Shown in pieces: positions 11,540-22,055 of a stretch of DNA of 64,000 nt. The stretch is from Terfezia claveryi (Eukaryota; Ascomycota; Pezizomycetes; Pezizales; Pezizaceae). Under the pieces are notes generated by a model, which saw only the letters and a program-made list of their open reading frames with translations, ran no database searches and was not told the origin of the DNA. Where the stretch lies: the NCBI GenBank assembly GCA_015179025.1, contig WHUX01000127.1, positions 62,001 through 126,000 on the forward strand, given 5' to 3'. Each line of letters begins with the position of its first letter. Position 1 is the stretch's first letter. The position numbers and the translations under genes are program-made.

Positions 11540-11960
11540 GAGTTCCTCGACCCCAAAACATCATCAATAGATAGAGATCGACGAGCTCTCCTCCATACTC
11601 CCAACTCACAGTCAGCACCCTCTTATCATTCTTCCCCCCGGCTTTCTATCGTCAAATTCTAACGATATCATACGATTCTTCTCGACCGCACCGTATCGAC
11701 TTCCTGCCACGTCAACATTCTCAGGTCGCTCACATCAAGACGGGTGACCTACACATCGACATAACTTCCACACCTTTCATCCCCCAATCGTACTGCTCGG
11801 TCACAATTCTCATTAAATATTGAGGACAAATATCGAGCGATTTAACTCCCACACTCTCAGCTACCGGATACCCGCCCAATCAGCAGTTCGGTAACTCCCA
11901 CACCTTCACAATCAGCGAGCCCCAGAATCATACTATCCCGAGAACGAACACACAATTTCA
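11540..11960 (+). mobile_element. retroposon leader-like segment
   Basis: The segment contains two copies of the leader motif (TTTAACTCCCACAC near 11842 and GGTAACTCCCACACC near 11889). It also has a CCACGTCAACATTCTCAGGTC tract resembling 14033-14050. It is likely the 5' part of another truncated family member. No coding frame survives. Confidence 0.45.
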
Positions 11961-11962
11961 AT

Positions 11963-12085
11963 ATTTTTAATTTTTGAAAAATAATTATTACTCCTATTCA
12001 GTCCCATTTAGGGGACCATAGGGAACTACCCGGAAACCCAGCTGGAATAAGGACAAGGCAATTTATTTAATCTGCCATGTCTGGC
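11963..12085 (-). mobile_element. retroposon 3' tail, copy 3
   Basis: Minus-strand tail. The second hairpin GGTCCC/GGGACT (12000-12017) closes with a G-U pair. The first hairpin is eroded (CCAGCTGG.. / CCGGGTAG). It is followed by GAATAGGAGTAATAATTATTTTTC. Confidence 0.65.
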
Positions 12086-12624
12086 GTCTATATACGTAAC
12101 AAAATTCAAAAACCAAAATTAAATATTAGAACGAACACAGAAGTATTCGTTCCTACCTTTCGGCACTCGAGGTTCACGTTCGAGAGGTTTTTCTGTTTGG
12201 ACGGGTCTCAGCCAGGCACCTCAGGATCACGGCTACATTTTTTGTCATGAGATCGAAAACATGGTCATCTGGTCGCTAGCTATCATATCATGGAAAGGAA
12301 TGTTTTGGATGACGATGGGCTACCAATTCACAGTGGTATACAAGGACCTGAGTGTTTGGTGGAAATGTCGAGAGAATTAAGCAAGTCAGAAAAATCGTCG
12401 GAAGCAAAGTCAGAACGTGAGAAGAAAAATCAATCTAGGGAAGTATACAGTGAAAGGTACAAGGGTTATCGAGCAATCGAATATCAAGCAACTCTTCGGG
12501 TTCACCTTGCGGTAAGCATATAGGCACCAACTCTGGCAGATTAACATGCAAAAGTCTGGAACGGAACAGAACATATGAAGAAGGCATCGGATACTGCACA
12601 GAGCGCTGAAATCTTAGTGCTCTG

Positions 12625-12640
12625 TTCAGTATAAATACCC
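12625..12640 (+). promoter_or_regulatory. TATA box of a small transcription unit
   Basis: CAGTATAAATACCCCC followed by pyrimidine-rich leader sequence and an ATG about 180 bp downstream resembles a fungal core promoter. It precedes the 64-residue frame at 12813. Confidence 0.45.
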
Positions 12641-12812
12641 CCGATTCCCCCCATTATTCGTACAATCACCAAGCTTCATTCTTCCTCCCCAAACAACAAA
12701 ATTTTCCCACAATAATCCCATCAAGCTTCACAATCCTACTCAACCTTCCTGAATGATATTTCCTCTAGCTCACATACTATTACCCTGCCTCGTACTCCCC
12801 CCATTATCTACC

Positions 12813-13007
12813 ATGTCGGAAAACGAAAACCATATTATCAGCATTGCTGATAGGGTAGTGAGCAGGAGTCAGGATTTGAGGAAGAGATGTCGGGATGAGA
12901 TGGAGAAGCTTGAGGGAAGGGATAAGTGGGAGTTCGCGAAGGAGATAGCTCGCTTGACACAAGGTCAAGCAGAAAAGGTGGCTTTTGCTATCCAAGTCCG
13001 CTCTTGA
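12813..13007 (+). CDS. small charged protein, 64 residues, unidentified
   Basis: The frame begins MSENENHIISIADRVV and continues as a highly charged, helix-prone sequence (SRSQDLRKRCRDEMEKLEGRD). An upstream in-frame Met (12753) would add a hydrophobic leader, but the ATG in ACCATGTCGG context fits better. A TATA-like box precedes it. The stop is immediately followed by the retroposon 3' tail, so this may be the start of a truncated retroposon ORF or a small gene carried on one. No family is recognised. Confidence 0.35.
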   Translation: MSENENHIISIADRVVSRSQDLRKRCRDEMEKLEGRDKWEFAKEIARLTQGQAEKVAFAIQVRS

Positions 13008-13009
13008 AT

Positions 13010-13075
13010 CCACCCTTGGTTTCCAGGTGGACCGCATATGATTACTGAGTTTTTTTAACAAAACAAAGTAACCAG
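13010..13075 (+). mobile_element. eroded retroposon 3' tail, copy 4
   Basis: Contains TTTCCAGGTGGACCGCATATGATTACTGAG followed by a T-rich then A-rich end. It has lost the loop of the second hairpin. It abuts the stop codon of the small frame at 12813. Confidence 0.45.
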
Positions 13076-13079
13076 GCAA

Positions 13080-13870
13080 GGGCAATCCTGGAAAGATGGA
13101 TCGAGCAAATTAACCACTCAAGATTAGGCTGCGAGTCACCCGGCATCCACCAGCATGGCCACAGCGCCACCATCAAACACAAAACAGCACCCCAAAAACT
13201 ACCATTGGCGACCACATCAAAAACAGGTCTATTGGCATTAAGAAATATACTGATAGAGAAGGGCCAAGTAACTCAATCCATTGATCAATGGGACTTCCAT
13301 GTCTGCGGAATTTTAACAGAGACTGAGATAGGTCTTACGTTTGCTCCCACCGCTTCAGGCTTTCCGAGATCCGAGAGTGTGCGGATAGATATCAGAAGGA
13401 GGATCTAATTCCAACAGTACGGTTTGGACAGCTACCCGCAAAAAAACCTTCGGGTAAAGATACAAGCACCTCTGACCACACCTCCGACCACACAACAGGC
13501 GAGAACAACAATAAGTGACGAGGCAGGCAAACAACACGACAAATTGAGAGAGGCGGAGGAAGATTGGGGACGCGCAGAGTGGGAGAACGGCAGGCTGAGG
13601 GATGAAATGGAGACCCTTAGAAATTCACCACGACAAATCCTACCACCACTACAGACCCCGTGCTACCGGTAGTCACAAGCAAATCCGACCACAGAAACAA
13701 ATGAAAAACAGTGGAGACACAGGCATCGGCCCGGAAATTGACGACACTGAACAGCATCTTTACCAATGGAAGGTCCAGTTACAGAACATGACCCCCTTAC
13801 TGCAACAAGATCCACCAGCACAGAGCCAAAATTACTCTAAGAGCTCGTATCTCAGAACACAATAGGCCCC
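13080..13870 (+). pseudogene. decayed retroposon ORF1-like sequence, copy B1
   Basis: The start (GCAATCCTGGAAAGATGGATCGAG, then GGCTGCGAGTCACCCGGCATCCAC at 13128-13151) matches the N-terminal coding region of the intact copy at 34.9 kb. Later frames encode acidic and Gln-rich segments (EDWGRAEWENGRLRDEMETL near 13557-13616) but are interrupted. No C-terminal domain remains before the next leader. Confidence 0.5.
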
Positions 13871-13959
13871 TGGGCACCAGAACAACATCAATCGAGAGAG
13901 TCTGACGACGGCTACAACGTACCCCAGATTTACACCCAGCGACCACCTCTATCACCTCT

Positions 13960-15180
13960 TCCCCAGTCCTTGAAGCTCAAGAATCTCGCGATATCCTGCA
14001 ATTCTTCTCTACCAGCTCGTATCAAGACCCCGCCACGTCAACACTTCATATCCCAAAGTACACTGCTGGCCAATAGGGCCAAAGGTTACTCCCACACCTG
14101 GGTCTCAACCAATCAGCCACCGGGATCACATCACAGATCGACAACCTCACAGGACCACCCAATAGGAACGAGCACCGTAGATAACTCCCATACTGTAGCG
14201 TTGCACTGCACACCGACCAGTCGAACGCAGGGAAAGCGATTCCAGGAAAGGGAAAGAGAAAGGACAATCTGGAAAGATGGATCGCCCACACAAGGCCCGG
14301 CTGCGAGCATCCACAGAGCATCTCATCCACAGCCGCCCCTAAAAACAGCCACCTCTCCCGCCCACCCAATCCACATAGCACAGATAATGCGAGCCACCGT
14401 GGCTGACCGCAACGATTACGAAAGCGACACGGAGTCTGACCACAATGACAGCGGCAATGAAAGTAGTATGATGGAAGCACACTTCGCTCAGTTTGGGTAA
14501 TAACAAAATATTTTGGTAGCTCGGGGGGACATCCCAGACCAAGTCGTCGATCGATGGGAGTTCATTATTAACTCTTTTGGTAAGGACTATCAACAAATGG
14601 TCAAGGATATCGTCATTACCGAGGAGCTCCAAGATATCCGCGAGGGGTTATTGAGATACCTAAGTGAGGTCTTAATTTAATCCCCGGTATTCTACCAAAA
14701 TATCCACCGGTACCACAAGTCCCGCCAGCACCCCCCCGTAATAATTACAAGCACCCAAACCACACCCCGACCCCGGCACGGGCCAAGAGCGTTCCACCAA
14801 CACGGACACCCCTTGCAGAGGCAGCGACCGAATCCGCCAAAAGACAATCGGCTTCCAAGGATAAGGGTAAAATCTCGAGGGCGGGGGCACTACCTCCGAA
14901 CCCTCCAAATAATCCGAGGAACGCAGCAAAAACCCCTGGTTCTCCATGCGGCACCGACAAAATTCAAGCCAGGCCAGTTTCGACCCTGGATCGAGGAGGA
15001 CAACAAAGCAACTGGAGCCCAAATTTTGGGAATTCGCTGGTTGAGGCAAGACCACAGGAGAGCCGGGAAGCTGGTGTCGTCACTGGTGATCCACATGAAG
15101 GAGCGGATCAACCTCGACCAGGGGCTTCGCATGGGAAGGACCGTACCACAGTATCCGATTGGAGCAGATGAGACCGCAGT
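13960..15180 (+). pseudogene. decayed retroposon ORF1, copy B2, with C-terminal RNA-binding-type domain
   Basis: The sequence opens with an ESRDILQFF-type segment (about 13979-14005) and two leader-type motifs (GGTTACTCCCACACC ~14075, GATAACTCCCATAC ~14179). An open N-terminal frame follows to 14500 (KGYSHTWVSTNQ...VDNSHTVAL...), rich in Pro/Thr and ending in the acidic run ESDTESDHNDSGNE. The C-terminal domain reappears at about 14939-15165 as VLHAAPTKFKPGQ, WIEEDNK, GIRWL, RRAGKLVSSLVIHM and GLRMGR. Frameshifts separate the parts, so this is a pseudogene of the family whose intact member lies at 34859. Confidence 0.6.
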
Positions 15181-15184
15181 GAAA

Positions 15185-15535
15185 TTCCCACTCGAGCGTT
15201 CGTTGTTTCATTTTTCCTCTCGAGATTTTCCTAACAGAGGATTATTTTTCATGTTAGTGGAGGTTTACGATAGGGTTTTTGAGTCTCTATACCGAGGAGG
15301 GGTTTTATGTCTGTTTCCACTTCAGCTGCTTCTTTTAGCTTTCCACTTGAGCGTCGTTTTCTGTTGTTTGCTACCAGCGCCTCGAGAGTTTCTCCCACTT
15401 ACGATGATTTTTTACTTGCGGAACGGTTCATTCGTGGGGGGGGCGGGGAGCTCCACGCAGGTCCTCCCGCATCAACAGGCATTAGCCGGTTAATGACAGC
15501 ATGGGGGTCCTGTATCATTTTGCATTTATGTGCGC
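15185..15535 (+). repeat. degenerate C(A/T)CTxGCGAGxG array in retroposon 3' UTR
   Basis: Loose repeats of a ~20-40 bp unit (TTTCCACTTGAGCG, CTCTCGAGATTTTCC, CACTTACGATG) follow the C-terminal domain. The same type of array follows it in the copies at 18.9-19.1 kb, 35.95-36.09 kb and 46.1-46.4 kb. Its position is therefore conserved within the retroposon. Confidence 0.5.
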
Positions 15536-15655
15536 CGAACCTGGCAGATTAACTTGCCTTGTCCCTGAGTCCATCCGGGCTTCCGGGTGGCTCCTCATGC
15601 CCTAACGGGGCCACATATGAGTAACAGCTATTTAAAAAAACAAAAAATCCCTTAA
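15470..15655 (+). mobile_element. retroposon 3' tail, copy 5
   Basis: Contains GGTTAATGACAGCATGGGGG, GGCAGATTAACTTGCCTTGTCC, hairpin 1 (CCATCCGG/CCGGGTGG with one U-G pair), a shortened hairpin 2 (GCCC/GGGGC), then ATGAGTAACAGCTATTTAAAAAAA. It terminates copy B2. Confidence 0.75.
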
Positions 15656-15659
15656 AGAA

Positions 15660-15836
15660 AAGGTCAGCGTGGGTGAGATAAGCCTCCTATATACGGGAGT
15701 ACGGGAGGACAGAACAGGAACGAATGAATAGACCTCATGATTTATATAAAGACGAGAGATCCGACTTCCGGGACGGACCTCCAGGCAGCCAAGCAGGAGC
15801 TAAGACATCTAGTCCTCACAGTTGGTAGCAACACCT
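15660..15836 (+). mobile_element. possible Ty3/gypsy LTR remnant and primer-binding-type site
   Basis: ACAGTTGGTAGCAACA at 15818-15833 recurs exactly at 60808-60823, each time after ~150 bp of sequence with a TATA-like stretch (TTTATATAAAG near 15739). A TTGGTAGCA-type site after an LTR is typical of gypsy-like elements. The LTR boundaries cannot be set without a second LTR. Confidence 0.35.
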
Positions 15837-16409
15837 CCTTCGACTAACGGCCTTTTGAAACCCGTGGTCCAGTGACTCTAGACCTGCCTCAACCTTCTCC
15901 ATCGTTCCGCTTGAGGATTTGGGAGATTCATCGGACTGTTCGGGATCTTTGGCTTCGAGGCAAGTTTTCCCGAGCTGAAACCAAAGTTTCAATGAAGTTT
16001 CAATGAAGTTTCCAAGAAACACTGGATGGTCCCTCCCCAAAAGTATCATATCAGCTAATGTGCTCTGCCACAAAGAACAGAAAGAGTAAAGATCCCGAGA
16101 GGGTGAGGAGGAACCTCGTACTCCATTCGTGGACCCATTCAATGAAAACCAAGGAACAGGACATCGACGAAATTGAGAAAGAACCCGACCTTTTAGAACC
16201 TGACTCAGAACCTGACCGCTCGGAAGAGAATCAAGACATCCAGGGCCAGGACACCCAACCGAGCATCAGACCCTCCACGCGTTCCTACCAAAGATGCGCC
16301 CTGCACGAGAACACCACCCGCCGGAGACAAGAACCTCTCCGCTACTCGATATACCAAAGAAATGAGCCGAAAATCAAGACGACAACCATTCTCTAGGTCC
16401 AAAAAGCTC

Positions 16410-17075
16410 CTCAATAGACTTCGCCGGACCCTTTCCCAAAGACTTGGAAACCAGCTACTATGAGTTTGTGTGTTTAGGAGTGGAGTGGTTGTCTAATTGG
16501 GTGGAAGGTGAGCCAAAAATGGACGCGTCTCCTGAGACTGCCACCGACTTCACCTATAGAAGAATTGTGTGTTGGTATGGTTGCCCACAGTCACTGCAAT
16601 TGGATAATGGACCTCACTTTATCAACCCCATCAGCATTAGTTCGAACCTTGCGAATCAATCACCACCTATCTACCCCATACTATTTGCAGAGTAACGGGA
16701 AAATAGAAAGAGTGGTGAGTACTATTAAGGCTATGCTAAAGAGAGCAGTTATGGAAGCCCAAGGTAGAGATCTGGTTACCAACAAAGTGGGGGAGTTAGA
16801 ATTGTTGGTGTTTATACCAGTCAATGAGAGTGGGGGAGTTAGAATTGTTGGTGATTATACCAGTCAATGAGAAGGTGCTGGAGGCAATTGGGGAGGGGGG
16901 TGGGGATAATTCGCCGGAAAAGCAAGTCTTAGAGAAAGAGACTGTGACAGTGAAGTTGGCTGGCAAGAGCGTCCATTGGGTTCCGTTGTTTTTCACGTGT
17001 TTTTGGGTCTACCGAAGTTCGCCTCACACGATGACTGGGGGCTCTCCGGCTATGTTAGAGTGTGTTTGGGAGTGA
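16410..17075 (+). pseudogene. decayed Ty3/gypsy integrase fragment
   Basis: Broken frames give the integrase core in order: IDFAGPFPKDLETSYYEF (~16412-16463), LGVEWLSNWVEGEP, T..FTYRRIVCWYGCPQSLQLDNGPHFINP (~16545-16629, with the DNG Asp), then after a frameshift LANHHLSTPYYLQSNGKIERVVSTIKAMLK (~16645-16740, with the Glu of KIERV). These are the D-D-E catalytic parts of an LTR-retrotransposon integrase. A 43-bp tandem duplication breaks the downstream part. The preceding 16058-16396 frame is acidic and unidentified. RT and RNase H are absent, so the element is a deleted remnant. Confidence 0.75.
16787..16872 (+). repeat. 43-bp tandem duplication inside the integrase remnant
   Basis: Two copies (16787-16829 and 16830-16872) differ at one base (TGTTTATACC versus TGATTATACC). 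The unit begins GTGGGGGAGTTAGAATTGTT. Confidence 0.9.
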
Positions 17076-17299
17076 CTCCAGAATACTTATGGATGTATCA
17101 GAGAATACCATACTGCACGGGCTACCGGATCATCACGGGCAATCGGATCAAATGGCGATTTGGTGATTTGTGTGCAATTTCCAACCAAATAGGCTCAAAC
17201 TTTGGGATTTTTTTGTATATATATAGTAGTTTCTTGGACAATTCACCCAAGGGCGCATGCATATTATCACTTAAAATATATGGGAAAAATACATGATTG

Positions 17300-18660
17300 C
17301 ATAGAATAGGGTTGGCCGTAGGATCTGTGAATAGAAAGGGGATACGGGGTATTTGAATGGCAGGAATTATTGCTTCTACATTATAGTTGAGGCCTACATA
17401 AGCTAGGGATGACCAATCTCTACGAAACTTCTCTCATCCCTCGGGTCAGTTGAGGAGGGACGCCGGCAGGCAATTTCTTGGAGTATCTCAACCAAACCAG
17501 GCCGAAGTCAAGGACCTAATAGCTCACAAGAATCTACACAGAAAGCAGAATGTTTCGGGCAACTGAAGCCATCAGTTAACCTTTTCTCGGTTGATATATC
17601 CCAAGATTTGTTATTTCTGCCTAATATGGCTACTATGCCAAGCCACCTCAATTTAGGCTAAATAAGGCTTGTTATAAGTTCAAGGGATTGCCCTCCTTGT
17701 GGTGATTCTTTTGAGCTATCGAACACTTGACACCACCTTCTTGTGGTACACCTAGCTCAACTCTTGCCCCAATTCAGAGTAGGCCCCCACCGAATGGCCT
17801 GACTCAGATCTGGTCAGATACTATGACTGGAGTATCTAAATAGCCTTCCTACCTATATATATCCTTTGGACCTATCGGACGCTTGACTATACCCTCAAAA
17901 CCTGTATATATACAACTGTTTTTTTCGCTCCAATCAGCAAGTCTTCAACCGTATCTTCCACTATTACCATCTAGTGAACTCTGCTTCTTATTTTGCGCTC
18001 AGATCCGCATACACTGCTGTGCTGCCTATTGCACTATTCTGCTGAGTACTGTGAATCTAACAAGAAAAAATGGCGAAGGTCAGCCCGGAGAGTTTGGCCT
18101 TCACAATCACCTACCTTAGTAAAATCTAGATATTCAGTAGGTAAAAGAAGTGAGGTACACAATGTGAGATAGAACAAAATAGATATAGTGCCGGAGCAGA
18201 ACGGCCAGGTATATGGATTGTGTCTTCTTGAAAAGGAGAGGAGGAGGAGCACAGGCGGGAACACGACTTGTTCAGACATTCGGGTACGGCATTCCTAACT
18301 CAACTGCATACAAGAACAGCAACGGGTTTGACAATTGCCTTTAAATTGGCAGGTTGCTTCAGGTTGAGTAAAGGTACTTCCTGATGTACCATCTCGTAAT
18401 GATCAAGCATTTTATATTGCATCACGACGACAGGTCCAATTCAGGGGTTTGATTTACAGAATTAGGCATTTGACTAATCTTGAACAATAATAGCTTTGAC
18501 TTGTACCATGGAGAACTATCTCCAAAGTTTTTCTATAGCTAGATGACAAAATATGCAATTCATATTTTAATTGTATAGGTATAAAAGATTCTCTAATATA
18601 TTTTATTTGAATCTTCTTATACAGGAAGTGAACATGAAATCTTTGGCCATAAAGTAAAAA
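17300..18660. other. intergenic; possible solo-LTR-like segment near 17.5-18.06 kb
   Basis: No gene. The segment 17880-18060 (TATATATACAAC..., then CAGCAAGTCTTCAACCG and a pyrimidine-rich run) is similar in order to 30090-30230 (AAGCAAGTCTTCAATTCGC). Both may be ends of a related LTR, but I could not define borders. The remainder is featureless. Confidence 0.3.
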
Positions 18661-18674
18661 TTGATACTTTACTA

Positions 18675-18860
18675 ATTTTTTTTATTTTTTTTAAATACTT
18701 GTTACTCTTATTCGGTCCCAGTAAGGGGACCATGAAGAGCCACCCGGAAACCCGGGTGGGTTCAGGACAAGGCAAGTTAATCTGCCAGGTCCACCGCGCG
18801 GAAAGAAAACCAAAACAATTCGTAAGGCGCAGAGCCCCCATGCTGTCATTAACCGGCTAG
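18675..18860 (-). mobile_element. retroposon 3' tail, copy 6 (best preserved)
   Basis: Minus strand: GGTTAATGACAGCATGGGGG, GGCAGATTAACTTGCCTTGTCC, perfect hairpin 1 (CCACCCGG-GTTT-CCGGGTGG, 18740-18759), perfect hairpin 2 (GGTCCC-CTTACT-GGGACC, 18714-18731), GAATAAGAGTAACAAGTATTTAAAAAAA. It ends the ORF1 copy that lies at 19.1-20.6 kb. Confidence 0.85.
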
Positions 18861-19109
18861 GTGCCAGATGACCTGTAGAGGCCTGACTGAGGCCTGCAAG
18901 AACGCTCGCCAGTAGAAATAGATAACCCCTCGCTAGTGGAACACTATAAACCCCTCGCCAGGAGAAACTGAAGTAAAAACAAAAGTGTCATGACCGCCCC
19001 CCGGAAGTGAGCGAGAAAGTGTCATAAAGGAAAGTGTCAAAAACAGAAAGTGTCATAAAGAAGTGTAGAAATAATCTCCCTATCCCGCCCCTCGCCAGTA
19101 GAAATAGAA

Positions 19110-20610
19110 ACTATCTCGCCCAGTCGTATGCCGTAGTACGGAATAGTCTCCTGCCCATGCGGAGCCCGTGTGTAAGGTCGATTGTCTCCGTTATGTAGAC
19201 GACCAGTGATGACGCCATCTTCCCGATCCTTCTGTCCTCCTTTAAAAGCCAGCGAATTCCCTGGATTTGCGCTGTCTTGTTGTCCTCTTCGATCCAACGA
19301 CGCATCAGACCCGGATCCTCCATCAATTAGCATTTCCAACATATCTTCTGCATTATCATTTAGAGCTGCAACGCACACCGGGCATGCCGCTGCGTAAAGT
19401 TCTCTATCTGATTTATTCCTATATACCCATGATATTACTGTATCCATCTTTTTCTCTACGCAACGCTGCGTTTCCATAATTCGGGGGACTCTTCTGATTC
19501 CTGTGCACCGCTGTACTGATTCCTGTGCACCGCTGTACTAACTCCGGCCCCGCTGTTGCTAGGATCTCTTCCGGATTGAGTCCTCCGCTGCTTATTAGCT
19601 TATGAGCAATTTTATCGAGGTCTAAGTTTTCCCTCATCTGCATCCAAATAGGCACATTTTTAACTTCTTCTATTTCTTTGTTCTTCTTTTCTTCCGGCTT
19701 CTCTTTTATCCTTTTCTTCTTAGGTTCAAGCAGTTTGTATTTTGTTGGAGCCGCGTGAAGTACCACGGCTTGTACTCGCATGGATGGTGGATTTTGGTTG
19801 GTTCGGGGGGGGGGGGTGTGATCGGGGGTGGTTTTGGGGGGGGGGTTGCTTGCGTTGGTGACGTCTTTTTCTTAATCAGCGGTACGCGGTCAGGGTGGAC
19901 CCTCTCCATCCCTTCCTGTGATGGTGGTGGATTACTCGGAGGGTTCGGGGGTGGTCTTTGTGTTGTCATCTTAGCTTCCCATTGCCCTTTCCATTCGGTG
20001 GGGATGTCTTGACAGGCGGCAGCGATATCGTTACTGTAGCTTGTGTGGCGGCCTCTGCGTACGTACGTGCTGGTGTGGGGATAGGCGGATGTGTCTGGGA
20101 CGCCGCATCGGACTGGAGCACCACTACTTCAATCGTCTGGGTGCCTGTGTCTGTCACTGGGACGTCGTCATCATCGTCGACGTCATCGGAAGAGTCATCG
20201 ACCTCCTCTTTCAACTCTTTGATCTCCTCATTCAAACGTGTCTTGCCGCATGAAATCCCTCCCGAAAATATATTCTTTCAGCTGCCAGATGATTCCATTC
20301 TTCCTCTGTCCGGCCGGTGCGCTGGAAACATTGGAAAGGGCACCCTGACGGATATCGTCCGGCACGTTGTGTGTCACCTTATTTTGTTGCGCCAGTAATT
20401 CTGTGAATTTGAAGACGTGATACTTCCAATTATTGGAGGGGGTGGAATATAGACTGTCTTCATACTCCGGGAAGGGGAGATTGCCAGTAAATCGGTACTT
20501 AGTTGGCGAACATGTTCTAACCGGAATCGTTGCTTCGGTAGCGTAAGTAGTGGTGGCTCTACTGGTGATAGATGGTGGCTGTGGGTGCCCCGTGACTGGC
20601 AATCGGGTCT
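19110..20610 (-). pseudogene. retroposon ORF1-like gene, copy D, interrupted by a gypsy protease fragment
   Basis: Read from 20602 downward: LPVTGHPQPP N-terminus, a helical middle (VFKFTELLAQQNK), an acidic run (DDSSDDVDDDDD) at the 19966-20235 frame, TQTIEVVV..TYAEAATQ, a Pro-rich linker, then AVVLHAAPTKYK (about 19735-19770). At this point ~415 bp of foreign coding sequence intervenes, and the domain resumes as PGLMRRWIEEDNK...GIRWLLKEDRRIGKMASSLVVYI...GLRMGRRLFRTTAYDW (19111-19316). Several frameshifts lie N-terminal to the insert. Order and motifs match the intact copy at 34859. Confidence 0.7.
19318..19733 (-). mobile_element. Ty3/gypsy gag-protease-like fragment inserted in ORF1
   Basis: The insert reads as a lysine-rich stretch (KKRIKEKPEEKKNKEIEEVK), MRENLDLDKIAHKLISSGG, ATAGPELVQRC and, after a frameshift, DRELYAAACPVCVAALNDN...EMLIDGGS. 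The ending is the Asp-Gly-Gly-Ser type active-site approach of a gypsy aspartic protease. It sits exactly between Lys and Pro of the host domain's conserved YKPGLMRRW. A 20-bp tandem repeat (CTGTGCACCGCTGTACT) lies at about 19499-19538. No target duplication was evident. Confidence 0.5.
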
Positions 20611-20629
20611 TGAGTGGCGGGTTTACACG

Positions 20630-21640
20630 ATCCTAGTCTGGTTGGCACACACGATCCGTCTTTCCCGGGTTGTCCTTTCTGGAGGAACAAAGGCTTTGTC
20701 CCTCTAGTGACAACACTAGTGGATGGTTTAGTAATGATGGATAAGGTATAAGTAGCCCTCGGAGGACGGAGATACAGAACACACCGATCATATCATATCG
20801 AGATCATCACCCACAACCTGCTCTCTCTCTCACGGCGTGACCTCACTACTCTATCACTGTGACCTTAGTACCCTATATCCTAGTTCCTCTACTTTCTCTT
20901 TCCATTGCCTGGCATGTTGATTGGATGTAACCAATGTATGTGTGTGCGTGTGAGCGGGCAAGGAAATAGGTGGGGCAGGAGGTGTAGGAGTTAGCTTAGT
21001 GTAGATTAGACGGGAGCAAGGTGTGGGAGTTATCTTTGGCCGGGGAAGATTTCGGTGAGAGCGAGGAAGAAGAAGAATGAGGAAGAGGGGAAAAGGCTTC
21101 AATCGAGGGGGAAAGGGTCGCGATAGTTGTTCCCCCGAGATACGAGTAGATATTCCTCGTCCTGCACGTTGTGGTGGGCCTGGATACTTTACTAAGTATA
21201 AGCTTGAGTTTTATTGGTAGGAACTAATACAATGAAGTGAAGGTTTACGACTCCCCGGCGATTCTCCCAAGAGAAAACACCTACGTGGCAATCAATGGGA
21301 ACGAGAAGGCCATCTGCTCTTTTCGAAGGGGATTCTAAAGCCTGACAGTAAAAGTCGCGCAAACCTCCCCCCCCCCTCCCTTGCCCCCTTTCCTTTCACT
21401 TCACATCCCTCATTTTTTTGTTTATATAAATGTATTATATATGTATATTTATACATATATATAACGCCTGTCCCAAAACCTCTGGAAAGACTGTCCTTAA
21501 CCATCCTTATCCACATCATACTTTCTTTTGATTTTGTTACACAGCAAAGGAAATAGACGCACCGAGCCTAGATAATGATCCAATCGATACGCAAGACACT
21601 AGAGCCAACACAATTACCGACACCAGCTGGCTCTCCAGCG
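20630..21640. other. non-coding: retroposon leader (minus) and AT-rich spacer
   Basis: The segment 20990-21070 read on the minus strand holds the leader motif (AAAGATAACTCCCACACC near 21017-21034) upstream of copy D. TAGTCTGGTTGGCAC occurs at 20634-20648. A C-rich run and a (TATA)n stretch occupy 21360-21470. No gene was recognised. Confidence 0.45.
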
Positions 21641-21959
21641 GTATCAACCAGGCTGTGGCATGCAGGGGTTACATAAGTTGTCAAATCCCACATTCCTAGT
21701 TTAAAAAGGTTGAGAATCCACTTTCATTCTATCTCACTCACTATTGTTGCATCCCCATAAACCTCTCGTCACATCACTCCTTTTATCTTCTCTAGTCTAG
21801 TGTCTGATACTCCCAGCATCTGCGGCGTCTTAAACCGGCTGATTTAAGACGCTATCACCCCAGCCTCCGGGGAAGTGCAGGCTTGGCATTGTGCGGAGTT
21901 GGCGGTGGTCTAACGGCGAAATTGATAGGAGTTTGAAAGAAAAGAAGAAAAAAAAAAAA

Positions 21960-22055
21960 AAACGGAAGCATGAATCGAACATCTGACTTGCCAATTATAA
22001 TGAACTTAAACTCGAACCCAACCCACTACACCATAAATAACTGGGTATGTATCAC
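21960..22055 (-). other. tRNA-like Pol III promoter module (copy 1, left, facing out)
   Basis: On the minus strand an A-box-like TGGTGTAGTGGG (22022-22033) is followed ~40 bp later by a B-box-like TGTTCGATTCA (21971-21981), CTTCCG and a T-run (21947-21960), i.e. a Pol III terminator. Stems of a complete cloverleaf do not form well, so I do not call a tRNA. Confidence 0.5.

Noticed and set aside
21960..22055. Functional tRNA gene
   Set aside because: A- and B-box-like sequences are present, but the acceptor, D and T stems do not pair properly, and the same sequence recurs in the transposon copies.
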